DNA from: Exiguobacterium indicum HHS 31
GTDB lineage: Bacteria; Bacillota; Bacilli; Exiguobacteriales; Exiguobacteriaceae
Assembly (NCBI RefSeq): GCF_001939065.1
Contig: NZ_MPSZ01000001.1
Span: 558,001-622,000, forward strand
DNA length: 64,000 nucleotides
Reading direction: 5' to 3'
In this document: one piece after another, positions 1-8,566 of the stretch
How positions within the stretch are numbered: position 1 is the first letter of the stretch
Layout of the letters: every line of letters begins with the position of its first letter
Notes under the pieces: generated by a model
What the model saw: only the letters and a program-made list of their open reading frames with translations
Told to the model about the DNA's origin: nothing
Databases searched by the model: none
Position numbers and translations under genes: made by a program

Positions 1-914
1 TCTACGAACAACCGAACGAAACGTTCTCGAACTTACGTCAAAAATTCCTCGATATTCGCAAACGGGCGTATCAATTCCCGACACTTGGTCGTCAAGCGAA
101 GTTCGTCGCGATTCCGACGACTTCTGGTACAGGTTCAGAAGTGACACCGTTCACCGTCATCACGGATAAAGAGAAAAACGTCAAATACCCGATTGCTGAC
201 TATGCATTGACACCAGACGTCGCAATCGTTGATCCAGAATTCGTCATGACCGTCCCGGCTTCGATCACTGCTGATACCGGAATGGATGTCTTGACGCATG
301 CGACAGAAGCATACGTCTCGGTGCTTGCGAACGACTACACGGATGGACTAGCACTCAAAGCAATCAAGATGATCTTCGACTACTTGCCACGAGCATATGC
401 TAACGGATCAGACGCCGAAGCACGCGAAAAAGTGCACAATGCGTCAACGATGGCAGGGATGGCATTCGCGAACGCCTTCCTCGGCATCAACCACTCGATT
501 GCACACAAAATCGGTGGCGAATTCCACACACCACACGGACGGACGAACGCGATCCTGATGCCACACGTCATTCGCTATAACGCGTCACGTCCAACGAAAC
601 TAGCAGCATTCCCGAAATACGAATCATTCGTCGCGGATGAGCGGTATGCCGACATCGCACGCTACCTCGGTCTTCCGGCAGCAACGACGGAACAAGGGGT
701 CGAATCCCTTATCCAAGCCGTTGCTGATCTTGGACAACGTCTCAACATCAAAATGTCATTCAAGGCGCAAGGCATTCAAAAAGCAGACTTCGAGGCAAAA
801 CTCGATAAGATGGCAGTCGATGCCTTCGAGGATCAATGTACGACGGCGAATCCGAAGATGCCGCTTGTCGCTGAGTTACGGACGATCATGGAACAAGCAT
901 ACGAAGGCATCTAA
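1..914 (+). CDS. adhE: Bifunctional acetaldehyde-CoA/alcohol dehydrogenase AdhE, C-terminal part (5' end outside window)
   Basis: The reading frame is open from base 3 to the TAA at 912-914, giving 303 codons. It is the iron-dependent alcohol dehydrogenase domain: the glycine motif PTTSGTGSEVTPF, then TGMDVLTHATEAYVS and GINHSIAHKIGGEFHTPHGRTNA, whose His residues are the family's Fe2+ ligands. In the full-length enzyme this domain reduces acetaldehyde to ethanol with NADH, after the N-terminal domain has made it from acetyl-CoA. The aldehyde dehydrogenase half is not visible, so a stand-alone Fe-ADH cannot be formally excluded, but the sequence between the motifs reads like AdhE. A strong terminator follows 33 bases after the stop, so this is the last gene of its transcript. 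Confidence 0.9.
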   Translation, partial: YEQPNETFSNLRQKFLDIRKRAYQFPTLGRQAKFVAIPTTSGTGSEVTPFTVITDKEKNVKYPIADYALTPDVAIVDPEFVMTVPASITADTGMDVLTHATEAYVSVLANDYTDGLALKAIKMIFDYLPRAYANGSDAEAREKVHNASTMAGMAFANAFLGINHSIAHKIGGEFHTPHGRTNAILMPHVIRYNASRPTKLAAFPKYESFVADERYADIARYLGLPAATTEQGVESLIQAVADLGQRLNIKMSFKAQGIQKADFEAKLDKMAVDAFEDQCTTANPKMPLVAELRTIMEQAYEGI

Positions 915-946
915 TAGAGAAAAAATACCATGGCACCTGATCGTTC

Positions 947-978
947 AACCGGCTTCTCACTGTGAGAAGCCGGTTTTT
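947..978 (+). terminator. Rho-independent terminator of adhE
   Basis: Two perfectly complementary 14-base arms (947-960 and 962-975, AACCGGCTTCTCAC and its complement) are followed by a T run. Confidence 0.9.
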
Positions 979-1104
979 ATTTTGGAAATCAGTGGAGACA
1001 GTCAGAGAAAAGGTGGGATATAATGGCTGTTGAATGAATTTGATGTTTTTGGTTTCGCTGTAGCAGGAATATTCAAACATCAGACATAAAAAGGAGGAAA
1101 TGGG

Positions 1105-2505
1105 ATGGAGTCAAGGCAAGAAAGGAAACAACGACGGTTTTCCGTCTGGGATGTCCTGTTTGGCGTCCTTATCGGTCTCATCTTTTTCGGTGTCATCTAT
1201 GGTGTGATGGCATTTTTGACTTCACAAATCACTTCATCCTCAGACTATCAGGATCTCGTGACGCAGATGCAACAGGCGGATGTCTCCTGGAAAGATGCAG
1301 ACATCACGGTGTCATTGATGCTACTGTTCGTCGGTGGGCTGTCGATCACGATGCCGAGTGCGGTCCGGGAAGGGATTATCAATCAGGTACTCGACGCGAG
1401 TTCTGCCGGTGATGTCTTATCGTTGTTTGGGATTGACTTAAAGCAAGTTCTTGCACCACTTACGTTCGATGTCTCTTACGGCACGTTACTTTATTCTGTC
1501 TTTGGCATCGGTTTAATCGTCCTGTTATTTTTAGTATTAAGGATTAAGGCAAGTCGTCTTGGGTGGACGATTCGATCGGTTAGTTTCTTCTTAACCGTCG
1601 GGATCATCTGGTTCGTCCTTGCCGGACGCGGAAACGACGTGCCATTCCTCTCGTTACAAGACGGCTATGCGATGAGTGGCATCTTACCGCTTCTCGTCGT
1701 CAGTTTGCTTGGTTGGATGGCGTTCTTCCCGCAAAAGTTATCCGGTCTGACAGCTGCTGGACGTGCCAGCTTACTGATTTTGATGCTCGCAAGTACGCTT
1801 CAACTCGTCTTTACGGTACAGGACGAAGCGGAATATGACGGCGATTCTTCACTACGGACGGCATTGAGCGTCGCGAGTCTGAACGCCGGAAGTGGCGGGA
1901 TGTACGACTGGATCCACGGCGGTCAAGTCGTGTATCAAGCAGACGTCCTTGGAGCGAATGCGGAAATCCCCGTCTCGATGTTGAACGGGGAGACCTCAAA
2001 GGATCAGCTCAATGACTCAATCCAAAAAGTCGTCGATGGGATCGACACGGACCGGGTGACAGAACAATTGTTGACGTTACTCGGTGGAGAACGTCCGGAT
2101 TTGTCAGCAACACAATTGAAGCTCGATCCTGTTGATTACGGCGTCGCGCGGCAGACGATCCAAGTGATTGATGCGGAATCGGCAGGAGCGACGCCACCGA
2201 ATGTCTCCAGTGAGAGTGCGTATTGGGTGTTGTTGCTCGTAACGTTTGCGATCTACTTCGTCTGTAGTATCCGAAGCTTCAAATCGATCATCGATCCGTT
2301 CGTCTTTGCGATCGCGATCGGTGTCATCAGCTTCATCGTCAGTCAAGCTTCGTACGTTCAGTTCGCAATGAAATGGCGCAGTGACGTCTTATTCGAGTTC
2401 GCTCAACAGACGGCAGGCTGGACAGTACTATACGCCGCAGGGCTTGCGTTACTTGGCGGAATTCTTGGTTATGTCGTCCGACGGAAGCCAGACAAAGCGG
2501 TTTAA
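1105..2505 (+). CDS. Polytopic membrane protein of unknown function
   Basis: A 466-residue protein starting at an ATG eight bases behind a strong AAGGAGGAAATGGG ribosome binding site. A basic N-terminus (ESRQERKQRRF) leads into a transmembrane helix at about residues 17-40. Further helices follow at about 68-90, 125-145, 155-172, 188-208 and 215-235. A hydrophilic stretch of about 120 residues (roughly 240-360) with several Asp/Ser-rich segments comes next, and three C-terminal helices (about 368-388, 395-415, 435-457) end the protein. I recognise no family motif. The layout suggests an integral membrane protein with one large soluble loop. It is flanked by terminators and appears to be a single-gene transcript. 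A TATAAT-like hexamer around 1018-1023 could be its -10. Confidence 0.7.
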   Translation: MESRQERKQRRFSVWDVLFGVLIGLIFFGVIYGVMAFLTSQITSSSDYQDLVTQMQQADVSWKDADITVSLMLLFVGGLSITMPSAVREGIINQVLDASSAGDVLSLFGIDLKQVLAPLTFDVSYGTLLYSVFGIGLIVLLFLVLRIKASRLGWTIRSVSFFLTVGIIWFVLAGRGNDVPFLSLQDGYAMSGILPLLVVSLLGWMAFFPQKLSGLTAAGRASLLILMLASTLQLVFTVQDEAEYDGDSSLRTALSVASLNAGSGGMYDWIHGGQVVYQADVLGANAEIPVSMLNGETSKDQLNDSIQKVVDGIDTDRVTEQLLTLLGGERPDLSATQLKLDPVDYGVARQTIQVIDAESAGATPPNVSSESAYWVLLLVTFAIYFVCSIRSFKSIIDPFVFAIAIGVISFIVSQASYVQFAMKWRSDVLFEFAQQTAGWTVLYAAGLALLGGILGYVVRRKPDKAV

Positions 2506-2574
2506 GGAACGTGGAGTGATGAAGCTCCTCCACTAGGAGATGTACCATGAATGGGGACGACGAACGTTGCTGTC

Positions 2575-2686
2575 ATTGCCGCTTTCCACATGCGGGAGGT
2601 AATCCGCGGTATCGTTTCGTCTATCGAGTTTCACCTGACCCTGACGCAAGCGAAAAACATGCTTTCTTTCCCTGTAGGAGTCGAGA
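2575..2686 (+). repeat. Probable degenerate copy of the intergenic repeat family
   Basis: The stretch runs from GCCGCTTTCC to CCCTGTAGGAGTCGAG. Its second half (CTGACGC...GCGAAAAACATGC...CCCTGTAGGAGT) lines up with the second half of the better copies at 10579-10769 and 60588-60789 (CTGACAGCGCA..ATGCGC...CCTGTAGGAGT). Similarity in the first half is weak, so this assignment is tentative. Confidence 0.4.
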
Positions 2687-2714
2687 ATGAACAGTTACGT
2701 TCTACATCAAGCAT

Positions 2715-2762
2715 AAACGATACGTTTTCAGGTTCATGTCCTGAAAACGTATCGTTTTTTTA
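2715..2762 (+). terminator. Strong rho-independent terminator
   Basis: Perfect 18-base arms (2715-2732 and 2740-2757, AAACGATACGTTTTCAGG) enclose a 7-base loop and are followed by a T run. It presumably ends the transcript of the upstream membrane protein gene. Confidence 0.9.
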
Positions 2763-2969
2763 CGTGGTTCATCTCATTTTCACCACCCCCTTTTTTTACC
2801 ATTCAAACTTGGTTTGTAAAGGTAAAATCAACAATGTTAAGCCAGTATTTGGAATTAGTTAAGTAGGTTAAATAAGACGGATGTCCGACCTATTTGAAAG
2901 GACTATTAGCTATAATCGAACCATGCTAAATTAATGAAGCAGTCAAAACATCCTGGGGGGAAAATCCAT

Positions 2970-5684
2970 ATGAAAAAAGCAACGAAACTCGTCATCGCGT
3001 CGACATTGATCGCACCGATGCTCGTACCAGTCGTTCAAGTCAAGACACTTGCTGCCGACAACAGTGTCGTCAAGTTACGCTTCTTAGAAACAACGGATTT
3101 ACATACGAACTCAATGAACTACGATTACTTCAAGGATGCGCAGGACGAAACGATTGGTCTCGTCAAAGCCGCTACGGTCATTAAACAGCAACAAACTGAA
3201 GTGGGCGCAACGAACAGTTTCTTATTCGATAACGGGGATACACTTCAAGGAACGCCATTCGGTGATTACGTGAAGAACCAGTACGACAAAGGAAACAAAG
3301 GCAAACATCCGATGTACGAATTGATGGAATACCTCGGTTATGATGCGGTCACGCTCGGAAACCATGAATTCAACTTCGGTCTTGATTTCCTCAAGTCAGC
3401 GATGAGTGCTTCGAGCGGTTCAATCAAGTTCGTCAACTCGAACGTATTGGATGCCGTCACGAAAAAGCCAATCGTCGCGGACTACAACAAAGATGGAAAA
3501 GACTATCAAATCATCGAACGTCAAGTCAAGGACCAGAATGGTGACATGAAAACAGTTAAGGTTGGTGTGTTCGGAGTCGTCACGCCACAAATCATGGTTT
3601 GGGATTCATCGAAACTTACTGGAAAAGTAACGGCTGAAGATATCATCCCGACTGCTAAAGTAACAGCGAAGAAATTAAAAGACGCAGGCGCAGATGTCGT
3701 CGTTGCACTCGCACATACAGGGATCGGGGATACGACGGATCAAAAAGATGGTGATGAGAACGTCGGCTACGCGTTGACGAAAGTTGCAGACATCGATGTC
3801 TTGATGACAGGTCATCAGCACGGGAAGTTCCCAGCAGCCGATTCAGCGTTCAACAAACTACCGAATGTTGATAAAGAAAAAGGCTTAATCAATGGGAAAC
3901 CAGTCGTCATGGCAAACACGCAGGGGAAAAACGTCGGTGTCATTGATCTTCAGTTGAAGGAAGTCGACGGGAAATGGGTCGTTGATACGTCTGGCGCTAA
4001 ACTAGCGGACGTGACGAAAGATACGACAGCAGATGCAGATGCAGTCAAGTTGATCGAAAAGGCGCATGAAGGAACACTTGCTTACATTCGTCAAGAAGTC
4101 GGTACGATCAATGATGATATCCAAAGTTTCTTCGCCCTCGCACAAGACGATGATTCAGTTCAGTTCGTAACGAACGCTCAGAAATGGTATGTCGAGAAGC
4201 AACTAAAAGAAAATGCCGATCTCGCGAAATACAAAGATCTTCCTTTACTATCGGCAGCAGCACCTTTTAAAACGGGTGGACGAAATCAAGTAAATGCAAA
4301 TGATTATACATTAATTAAAAAGGGACCGATCGCATTAAAAAATGTTGCCGATCTCTATGTTTATCCAAACACACTACAAGTAGTGAAAATTACTGGAGCA
4401 GACGTGAAAAACTGGCTTGAAATGTCTGCCGGTCAATTCAATCAAGTTGGTGCTGAGCAGACGAACTTGTTGAACAAAGACTTCCGCAGCTACAACTTCG
4501 ATATTCTCGACGGCTTGACATATGAAATCGATATCACGCAACCGGCGAAATTTGACTATAACGGCGCTGAAATAAATAAAGATGCTAACCGTGTCCAAAA
4601 CATCAAGTATCAAGGAAAAGCGATCGCAGACGATCAAGAATTTCTCGTTGCTACAAATGATTATCGTGCAGGAAGTGCGACATTCCCGGGTGTCGGCGCT
4701 GGTAAGAACATCGTCTACAAATCGGCTTACGAAACACGGAACGTCATTTCGGACTTCATCAAAGCGAAACAACCGGTTGATTATAAAGCCGATGACAACT
4801 GGTCACTCGTCGCAAGCAAACCGACGACGGTCAGCTTTGATTCAGCGGCTGCAGCTGCACCGTACGTCAAGCGGTATGAAGGCATCACGAACACAGGTGA
4901 AACACGTCCAGGTGAGACAGGTACGTTCCTTAAATTCAATATGAACGTTCCGATGAAAGACTTCACGGTCTCGGCGAAAGCAGTTAAACCAGGTGCAAAA
5001 GTCGTTACTGGTCAAGCCGTTTCAGGTGCGAAAGTCACAGTCAAACTCGGGGAAAAAGTCCTTGGAACAGCAACAGCAAACGAAGCGGGTCAATACGAAG
5101 TCGTGACACGTCCGCTCAAATTGCGTGACAAGTTGACGATCGTCTCTGAACTCAGCTTCATGAAGACAGAAACGAACGTCACAGTCGGAACAGGTGTCGT
5201 TGCGACACCAGCGATCGATAAAAAGTCAGCAGTCTACGGTTCAACGGTCCTCTGCGGTAAAGCAACGGAAGGTCTTGACGTGACGCTCTATAAAGGATCA
5301 ACGAAGATCGCGAAAGCGAAAACGACGGCAAGCGGCTTCAAGATTGCGGTCAAGAACGGTCTAACGACAGGTACGTACACGGTCAAGTCGACAGACATCT
5401 CGAACAAGATCACGAAAAAGGCGTCGTTCACGATCAAGAACACGTATCCGGTCAAAAAATGGTCAGGCAAAAAGACGTTGACAGGTAAAGTCGAAAAAAG
5501 ACAAATCGTCCGCCTCTACCAAAAAACAGAAGCTGGTTATCAATTGATCGCTCAAGACGTGGCGGATCAGCACGGGAACTATGTCTTGAAGATGCGTAAG
5601 GCATTGACGAACGGCTCGTACAAACTCAACATCTATACAGCGAAAGATCATCTCGATCAGTCACGCTACTTCATCACGAAGTAA
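2970..5684 (+). CDS. Secreted 2',3'-cyclic-nucleotide 2'-phosphodiesterase/3'-nucleotidase (CpdB/YfkN-like)
   Basis: The protein hydrolyses 2',3'-cyclic nucleotides and 3'-nucleotides outside the cell, salvaging phosphate and nucleosides. The start is taken at the ATG at 2970 (MKKATKL..., 904 aa), because CTGGGGGG lies at the right distance and a signal peptide ending near LAADN follows; an in-frame ATG 36 bases upstream lacks both. The calcineurin-type metal-binding motifs are complete: ETTDLHTN (DxH), FDNGDTLQGTPFGDY, TLGNHEFNFGLDF, LAHTGIG and MTGHQHGKFP. The 5'-nucleotidase C-terminal domain follows (about residues 390-630). The last ~220 residues are Lys-rich, repeated Ig-like beta modules (VTGQAVSGAKVTVKLGEKVLGTATA and so on). 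There is no LPXTG, so retention may be through these modules. Confidence 0.9.
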   Translation: MKKATKLVIASTLIAPMLVPVVQVKTLAADNSVVKLRFLETTDLHTNSMNYDYFKDAQDETIGLVKAATVIKQQQTEVGATNSFLFDNGDTLQGTPFGDYVKNQYDKGNKGKHPMYELMEYLGYDAVTLGNHEFNFGLDFLKSAMSASSGSIKFVNSNVLDAVTKKPIVADYNKDGKDYQIIERQVKDQNGDMKTVKVGVFGVVTPQIMVWDSSKLTGKVTAEDIIPTAKVTAKKLKDAGADVVVALAHTGIGDTTDQKDGDENVGYALTKVADIDVLMTGHQHGKFPAADSAFNKLPNVDKEKGLINGKPVVMANTQGKNVGVIDLQLKEVDGKWVVDTSGAKLADVTKDTTADADAVKLIEKAHEGTLAYIRQEVGTINDDIQSFFALAQDDDSVQFVTNAQKWYVEKQLKENADLAKYKDLPLLSAAAPFKTGGRNQVNANDYTLIKKGPIALKNVADLYVYPNTLQVVKITGADVKNWLEMSAGQFNQVGAEQTNLLNKDFRSYNFDILDGLTYEIDITQPAKFDYNGAEINKDANRVQNIKYQGKAIADDQEFLVATNDYRAGSATFPGVGAGKNIVYKSAYETRNVISDFIKAKQPVDYKADDNWSLVASKPTTVSFDSAAAAAPYVKRYEGITNTGETRPGETGTFLKFNMNVPMKDFTVSAKAVKPGAKVVTGQAVSGAKVTVKLGEKVLGTATANEAGQYEVVTRPLKLRDKLTIVSELSFMKTETNVTVGTGVVATPAIDKKSAVYGSTVLCGKATEGLDVTLYKGSTKIAKAKTTASGFKIAVKNGLTTGTYTVKSTDISNKITKKASFTIKNTYPVKKWSGKKTLTGKVEKRQIVRLYQKTEAGYQLIAQDVADQHGNYVLKMRKALTNGSYKLNIYTAKDHLDQSRYFITK

Positions 5685-5693
5685 TATCTCACA

Positions 5694-5725
5694 CGGATGT
5701 CTGCATATGCAGGCATCCGTTTCTA
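5694..5725. terminator. Bidirectional terminator between nucleotidase and lysR
   Basis: The hairpin CGGATGTCTGCA/TGCAGGCATCCG lies between two convergent stop codons (5684 and 5723). A short T-rich tail follows on the + strand. Confidence 0.7.
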
Positions 5726-6604
5726 TTTGGCTAGATATGTGCGTTGTGAGAGTAGAAATCGTTTAATGCGTTCGTAGATGGTTGCTTGCTCGACTGTTAA
5801 TTGATTCGTCGCGTGCGACATGTAGAGTCGTGACGTAATGGTAAACACATCGTCTGTGATGAAGGGAAGTCCCATCTCGCGACAGACGGAGACGGGAACG
5901 AAGCTGAAATACCGTTGCTGGCGTAAGGCGAGTTGCAGTGAGACGTCATCAATATAGTGCGAGGTATCGGCATAGATGTTTAGTTCCGCCATCTTCAATT
6001 GGATGAAGCGGTTGTAGTCCTTATTGTGGGAGGGAAACAAAAAGGCAGTTTCCGTTGCATCCGCATAGAGAGCCGTAATCGCTTCTTTCTCTGAATAGGA
6101 AGCAGGATAGGTGATGACGATATCTTCCTCCACGATCGGTTCGCTCGTAATGAGCGGGTGCTTGAGTTCCATAAAGCTGATCGAGAAATGGAATTCTTGA
6201 TGGAGCAGGCCACTTAAAATGTCGCGATTCGAGAGGATGTCCGAGTTGAACAAAGGCGCAGTCTGCGGCAAGAGAAATTCCCGTAGGATTAATTGGATGA
6301 AGCGACCGTGCGAACTGGCAAGGCTGAGTGGTGTTTCGGTAGAGGCATCATTTCGCGCCATGCGTTCCTGGACCCGTGTCAGCTCGTGTTCGATTTTTTC
6401 GACCGACTGCAGTAGAAGTCGTCCATTGTCGGTCAAGCTGATTGTTCTGCCTTTTCGATGAAATAACGTCGTGTTCAATTCACGCTCCAGTTTTTTGATC
6501 GTCGTACTAAGGGCAGGCTGACTGATGAATAATCGTTCGGCAGCACGCGTCACGTTCAATTCCTCCGCGACGTGACGAAAATAATTCAAATGTAAGAGTT
6601 CCAT
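5723..6604 (-). CDS. LysR-family transcriptional regulator
   Basis: A 293-residue protein. The start is the ATG at 6604 behind CAGGAGGATATC, which gives the standard LysR N-terminus MELLHLNYFRHVAEELNVTRAAERLFISQPALSTTIKKLEREL, a complete winged helix-turn-helix at residues 1-60. The C-terminal ~200 residues form the periplasmic-binding-like effector domain. The gene is divergent from a PanE-like reductase and an acetoacetate decarboxylase, the usual arrangement for a LysR protein and its target operon. A perfect 16-base palindrome (6619-6634) sits just upstream of its own start, which suggests autoregulation as well as control of the divergent operon. The effector is unknown. Confidence 0.88.
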   Translation of the reverse strand: MELLHLNYFRHVAEELNVTRAAERLFISQPALSTTIKKLERELNTTLFHRKGRTISLTDNGRLLLQSVEKIEHELTRVQERMARNDASTETPLSLASSHGRFIQLILREFLLPQTAPLFNSDILSNRDILSGLLHQEFHFSISFMELKHPLITSEPIVEEDIVITYPASYSEKEAITALYADATETAFLFPSHNKDYNRFIQLKMAELNIYADTSHYIDDVSLQLALRQQRYFSFVPVSVCREMGLPFITDDVFTITSRLYMSHATNQLTVEQATIYERIKRFLLSQRTYLAK

Positions 6605-6618
6605 GATATCCTCCTGAC

Positions 6619-6634
6619 ATAACCTATAGGTTAT
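6619..6634. promoter_or_regulatory. Perfect palindrome, probable LysR operator
   Basis: ATAACCTATAGGTTAT is a 16-base perfect inverted repeat in the 101-base gap between the divergent lysR and panE-like starts. LysR proteins typically bind such dyads (T-N11-A type). It lies 15 bases upstream of the lysR start codon and would overlap that gene's ribosome binding/promoter region. Confidence 0.6.
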
Positions 6635-6705
6635 TAAAATATATAAATATATATATTTCTGTTTATGATGAAACCAGTATATCGTAAATACCAGAGGTGA
6701 TAGAA

Positions 6706-7725
6706 ATGAAAATCGGAATTTACGGAGCAGGATCACTAGGAACCATCATGGGAGCTTATTTAAGTAAACAGTATGAGGATGTCGATTTGATTGATACGAA
6801 TCGCGCACATATCGAAGCGCTGAACACAACAGGCGCGCATGTCATTGGACCAGATTTGACGCAAGCCGTCCATGCGATGCATCCGGATGACATCACGGAG
6901 ATGTACGATATCGTATTGTTGCTAACGAAGCAGGTCTACAATGAACCGGTCCTAGCGAAAGTCCGGACGATCTTGAAGGAAGACGGTATTCTCGTCTCCT
7001 TGCAAAACGGTGTACCGGAAGAATTCATTCAACAACAGATTCCACGCGAACGTATCATCGCGGGATCCGTCGAGTTCGGAGCGACATACGTCGGACCAGG
7101 TGAGTCACGTCTGACATCGGATTACGAGCACTTTAAGACGTATGCGATGCAAATCGGTGAACTGGATGGCAAGAAAACGGACCGAATCGTCCAACTGAAG
7201 GGCATCCTTGATCACATCGGTGGGACGGAGATCTCTGATAATCTACCGGGAACGAAATGGTCAAAACTCGTCATCAATAGTACGTTCAGTGGATTATCCG
7301 CTGCGTGTAACGGTACGTATGGCGACGTTCTCGATCATCCGGTCTTGTTACGGGCAGCGATTCATACGATGCAGGAAGTCGTTGAAGTCGGTCACGTCCA
7401 CGGCATCACATTCGCGCGGATGAGTACGTTTGAGCCGGCAGCTTACGCAACACTAGACGATATCGATGAAAAACTGAGCACCGTACCACGATTGATGCAC
7501 GGGTCGCGTGACTTAGAAGCGAGTATGTTGCAGGACTTACAAAAAGGGCAACCGACCGAAATTCGTTTCATTAATGGGATCGTCACGATGTATGGCAACA
7601 CATACGATATCAAAACACCATTCAACTCACTCATTCAAGAAATCGTCGAAGAAGCGCAAGCAGCGAAGACGGTTCCAGATTTTGAAACAAGTGTCGCACG
7701 CTTTGCCGCATTGTTAAACGCATGA
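6706..7725 (+). CDS. 2-dehydropantoate 2-reductase family (PanE/ApbA-like) oxidoreductase
   Basis: A 339-residue protein. The start is the ATG at 6706, preceded by AGAGGTGA; an in-frame GTG at 6697 lies inside that ribosome binding site. The N-terminus MKIGIYGAGSLGTIMGAYLSK is a Rossmann NAD(P)-binding motif (GxGxxG at 7-12). LLLTKQVYN and SLQNGVPEE match the conserved Lys and QNG segments of ketopantoate reductases, and LPGTKWSKLVINSTFSGLSAACN is the C-terminal catalytic motif. PanE normally makes pantoate for CoA synthesis. Here the gene is followed after 13 bases by an acetoacetate decarboxylase and is divergent from a LysR gene, so a catabolic reductase acting on another 2- or 3-keto acid is at least as likely. 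Confidence 0.85.
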   Translation: MKIGIYGAGSLGTIMGAYLSKQYEDVDLIDTNRAHIEALNTTGAHVIGPDLTQAVHAMHPDDITEMYDIVLLLTKQVYNEPVLAKVRTILKEDGILVSLQNGVPEEFIQQQIPRERIIAGSVEFGATYVGPGESRLTSDYEHFKTYAMQIGELDGKKTDRIVQLKGILDHIGGTEISDNLPGTKWSKLVINSTFSGLSAACNGTYGDVLDHPVLLRAAIHTMQEVVEVGHVHGITFARMSTFEPAAYATLDDIDEKLSTVPRLMHGSRDLEASMLQDLQKGQPTEIRFINGIVTMYGNTYDIKTPFNSLIQEIVEEAQAAKTVPDFETSVARFAALLNA

Positions 7726-7738
7726 AGGAGGGATTCAG

Positions 7739-8476
7739 ATGAGACAGGAAGATGTAAAAAATATCGTCGCGACGCCGATCAATGCACCGGTCTTTCCGGC
7801 GGTCGATATCTTCTTTCGAAATCGGGAATACTTGAACATCATCTATGAGACGGACATCGAAGCGTTACAAGCAGTCGTTCCGGAACCGCTCGAGGTGCTG
7901 AGTAATCAGATCAAGTTTGAGATCATCAATATGCCGGATAGCACAGGTCTTGGGAGTTATCTCGAGTGCGGGCAAGTCATTCCGGTTCGGTATCAAGAAG
8001 AGGTCGGTGAGTTTTATCTCTCGATGTATGTCAACAATCAGCCGGCGATCGCTTCTGGTCGTGAAGTGGCTGCGTTTCCGAAGAAGTATGGTTCACCCCG
8101 GCTTTATCTCGACAATGATGTACTCGTTGGAACGCTTGACTATCATTCACTTCGTGTCGCCCAAGCGACGATGGGATACAAGTATGTTCCGATGGCGGTC
8201 GAAGAGGCACAATCGATTGTCGGTGCGCCGCAGTTCATGCTCAAACAGCATCGCGGTTATCAAGGCGAGTTGATCATCTCCGAACTGACGCGGAGTCAAA
8301 TCACGGATCTTGAGATTAAAGAAGCATACCGTGGACCGGCGCGACTTCAGTTATTCGAACATGTCATGGCACCACTCGCTGACTTCCCTGTTCGGAAGAT
8401 CGTCGATGCCCAGCATATCATCGCTGATCTTCGACTTGGTGGACCTGCGAAACTGTATGATTATTTAACGGATTAA
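7739..8476 (+). CDS. Acetoacetate decarboxylase family protein
   Basis: A 245-residue protein starting behind GAAGGAGGGATTCAG. It has the family's catalytic segment SGREVAAFPKKYGSPRLY. The paired lysines fall at residues 115 and 116, the same numbering as the Schiff-base lysine pair of clostridial acetoacetate decarboxylase. The enzyme class converts acetoacetate to acetone and CO2, though many members act on other keto acids. It is co-transcribed with the PanE-like gene (13-base gap) and ends at a terminator, so the two enzymes form a closed LysR-controlled unit. The CoA-transferase of solvent pathways is absent here, so a solventogenic role is not implied. Confidence 0.88.
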   Translation: MRQEDVKNIVATPINAPVFPAVDIFFRNREYLNIIYETDIEALQAVVPEPLEVLSNQIKFEIINMPDSTGLGSYLECGQVIPVRYQEEVGEFYLSMYVNNQPAIASGREVAAFPKKYGSPRLYLDNDVLVGTLDYHSLRVAQATMGYKYVPMAVEEAQSIVGAPQFMLKQHRGYQGELIISELTRSQITDLEIKEAYRGPARLQLFEHVMAPLADFPVRKIVDAQHIIADLRLGGPAKLYDYLTD

Positions 8477-8491
8477 CGACTCTCTAACATC

Positions 8492-8523
8492 AACGACCTC
8501 CAAAATGGATGGTCGTTTTGTTT
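8492..8523 (+). terminator. Terminator of the PanE-like/acetoacetate decarboxylase operon
   Basis: The stem AACGACCTCCA/TGGATGGTCGTT has one bulge and is followed by a T-rich tail. Confidence 0.8.
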
Positions 8524-8566
8524 TACCCCAAAAACTGGCATACTGAATTGAGAGGGGGAAACGACC

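Larger units (their letters stand above)
2506..2969. other. 464-base intergenic region with terminator and degenerate repeat
   Basis: I see no convincing gene here. The one open frame (2551-2862) runs straight through a terminator hairpin and lacks a ribosome binding site. The region holds a degenerate repeat copy (2575-2686), a strong terminator (2715-2762) and an AT-rich stretch that presumably carries the promoter of the nucleotidase gene. Confidence 0.6.

Noticed and set aside
2551-2862. 103-codon open frame between the membrane protein and the nucleotidase genes
   Set aside because: It runs through the strong terminator hairpin and a repeat-like segment, lacks a ribosome binding site and shows no protein-like pattern.
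4250-4640. AT-richer patch in the nucleotidase gene suggesting a recombinant segment
   Set aside because: The patch is short and in the normal reading frame; without a composition calculation I cannot claim a mosaic.
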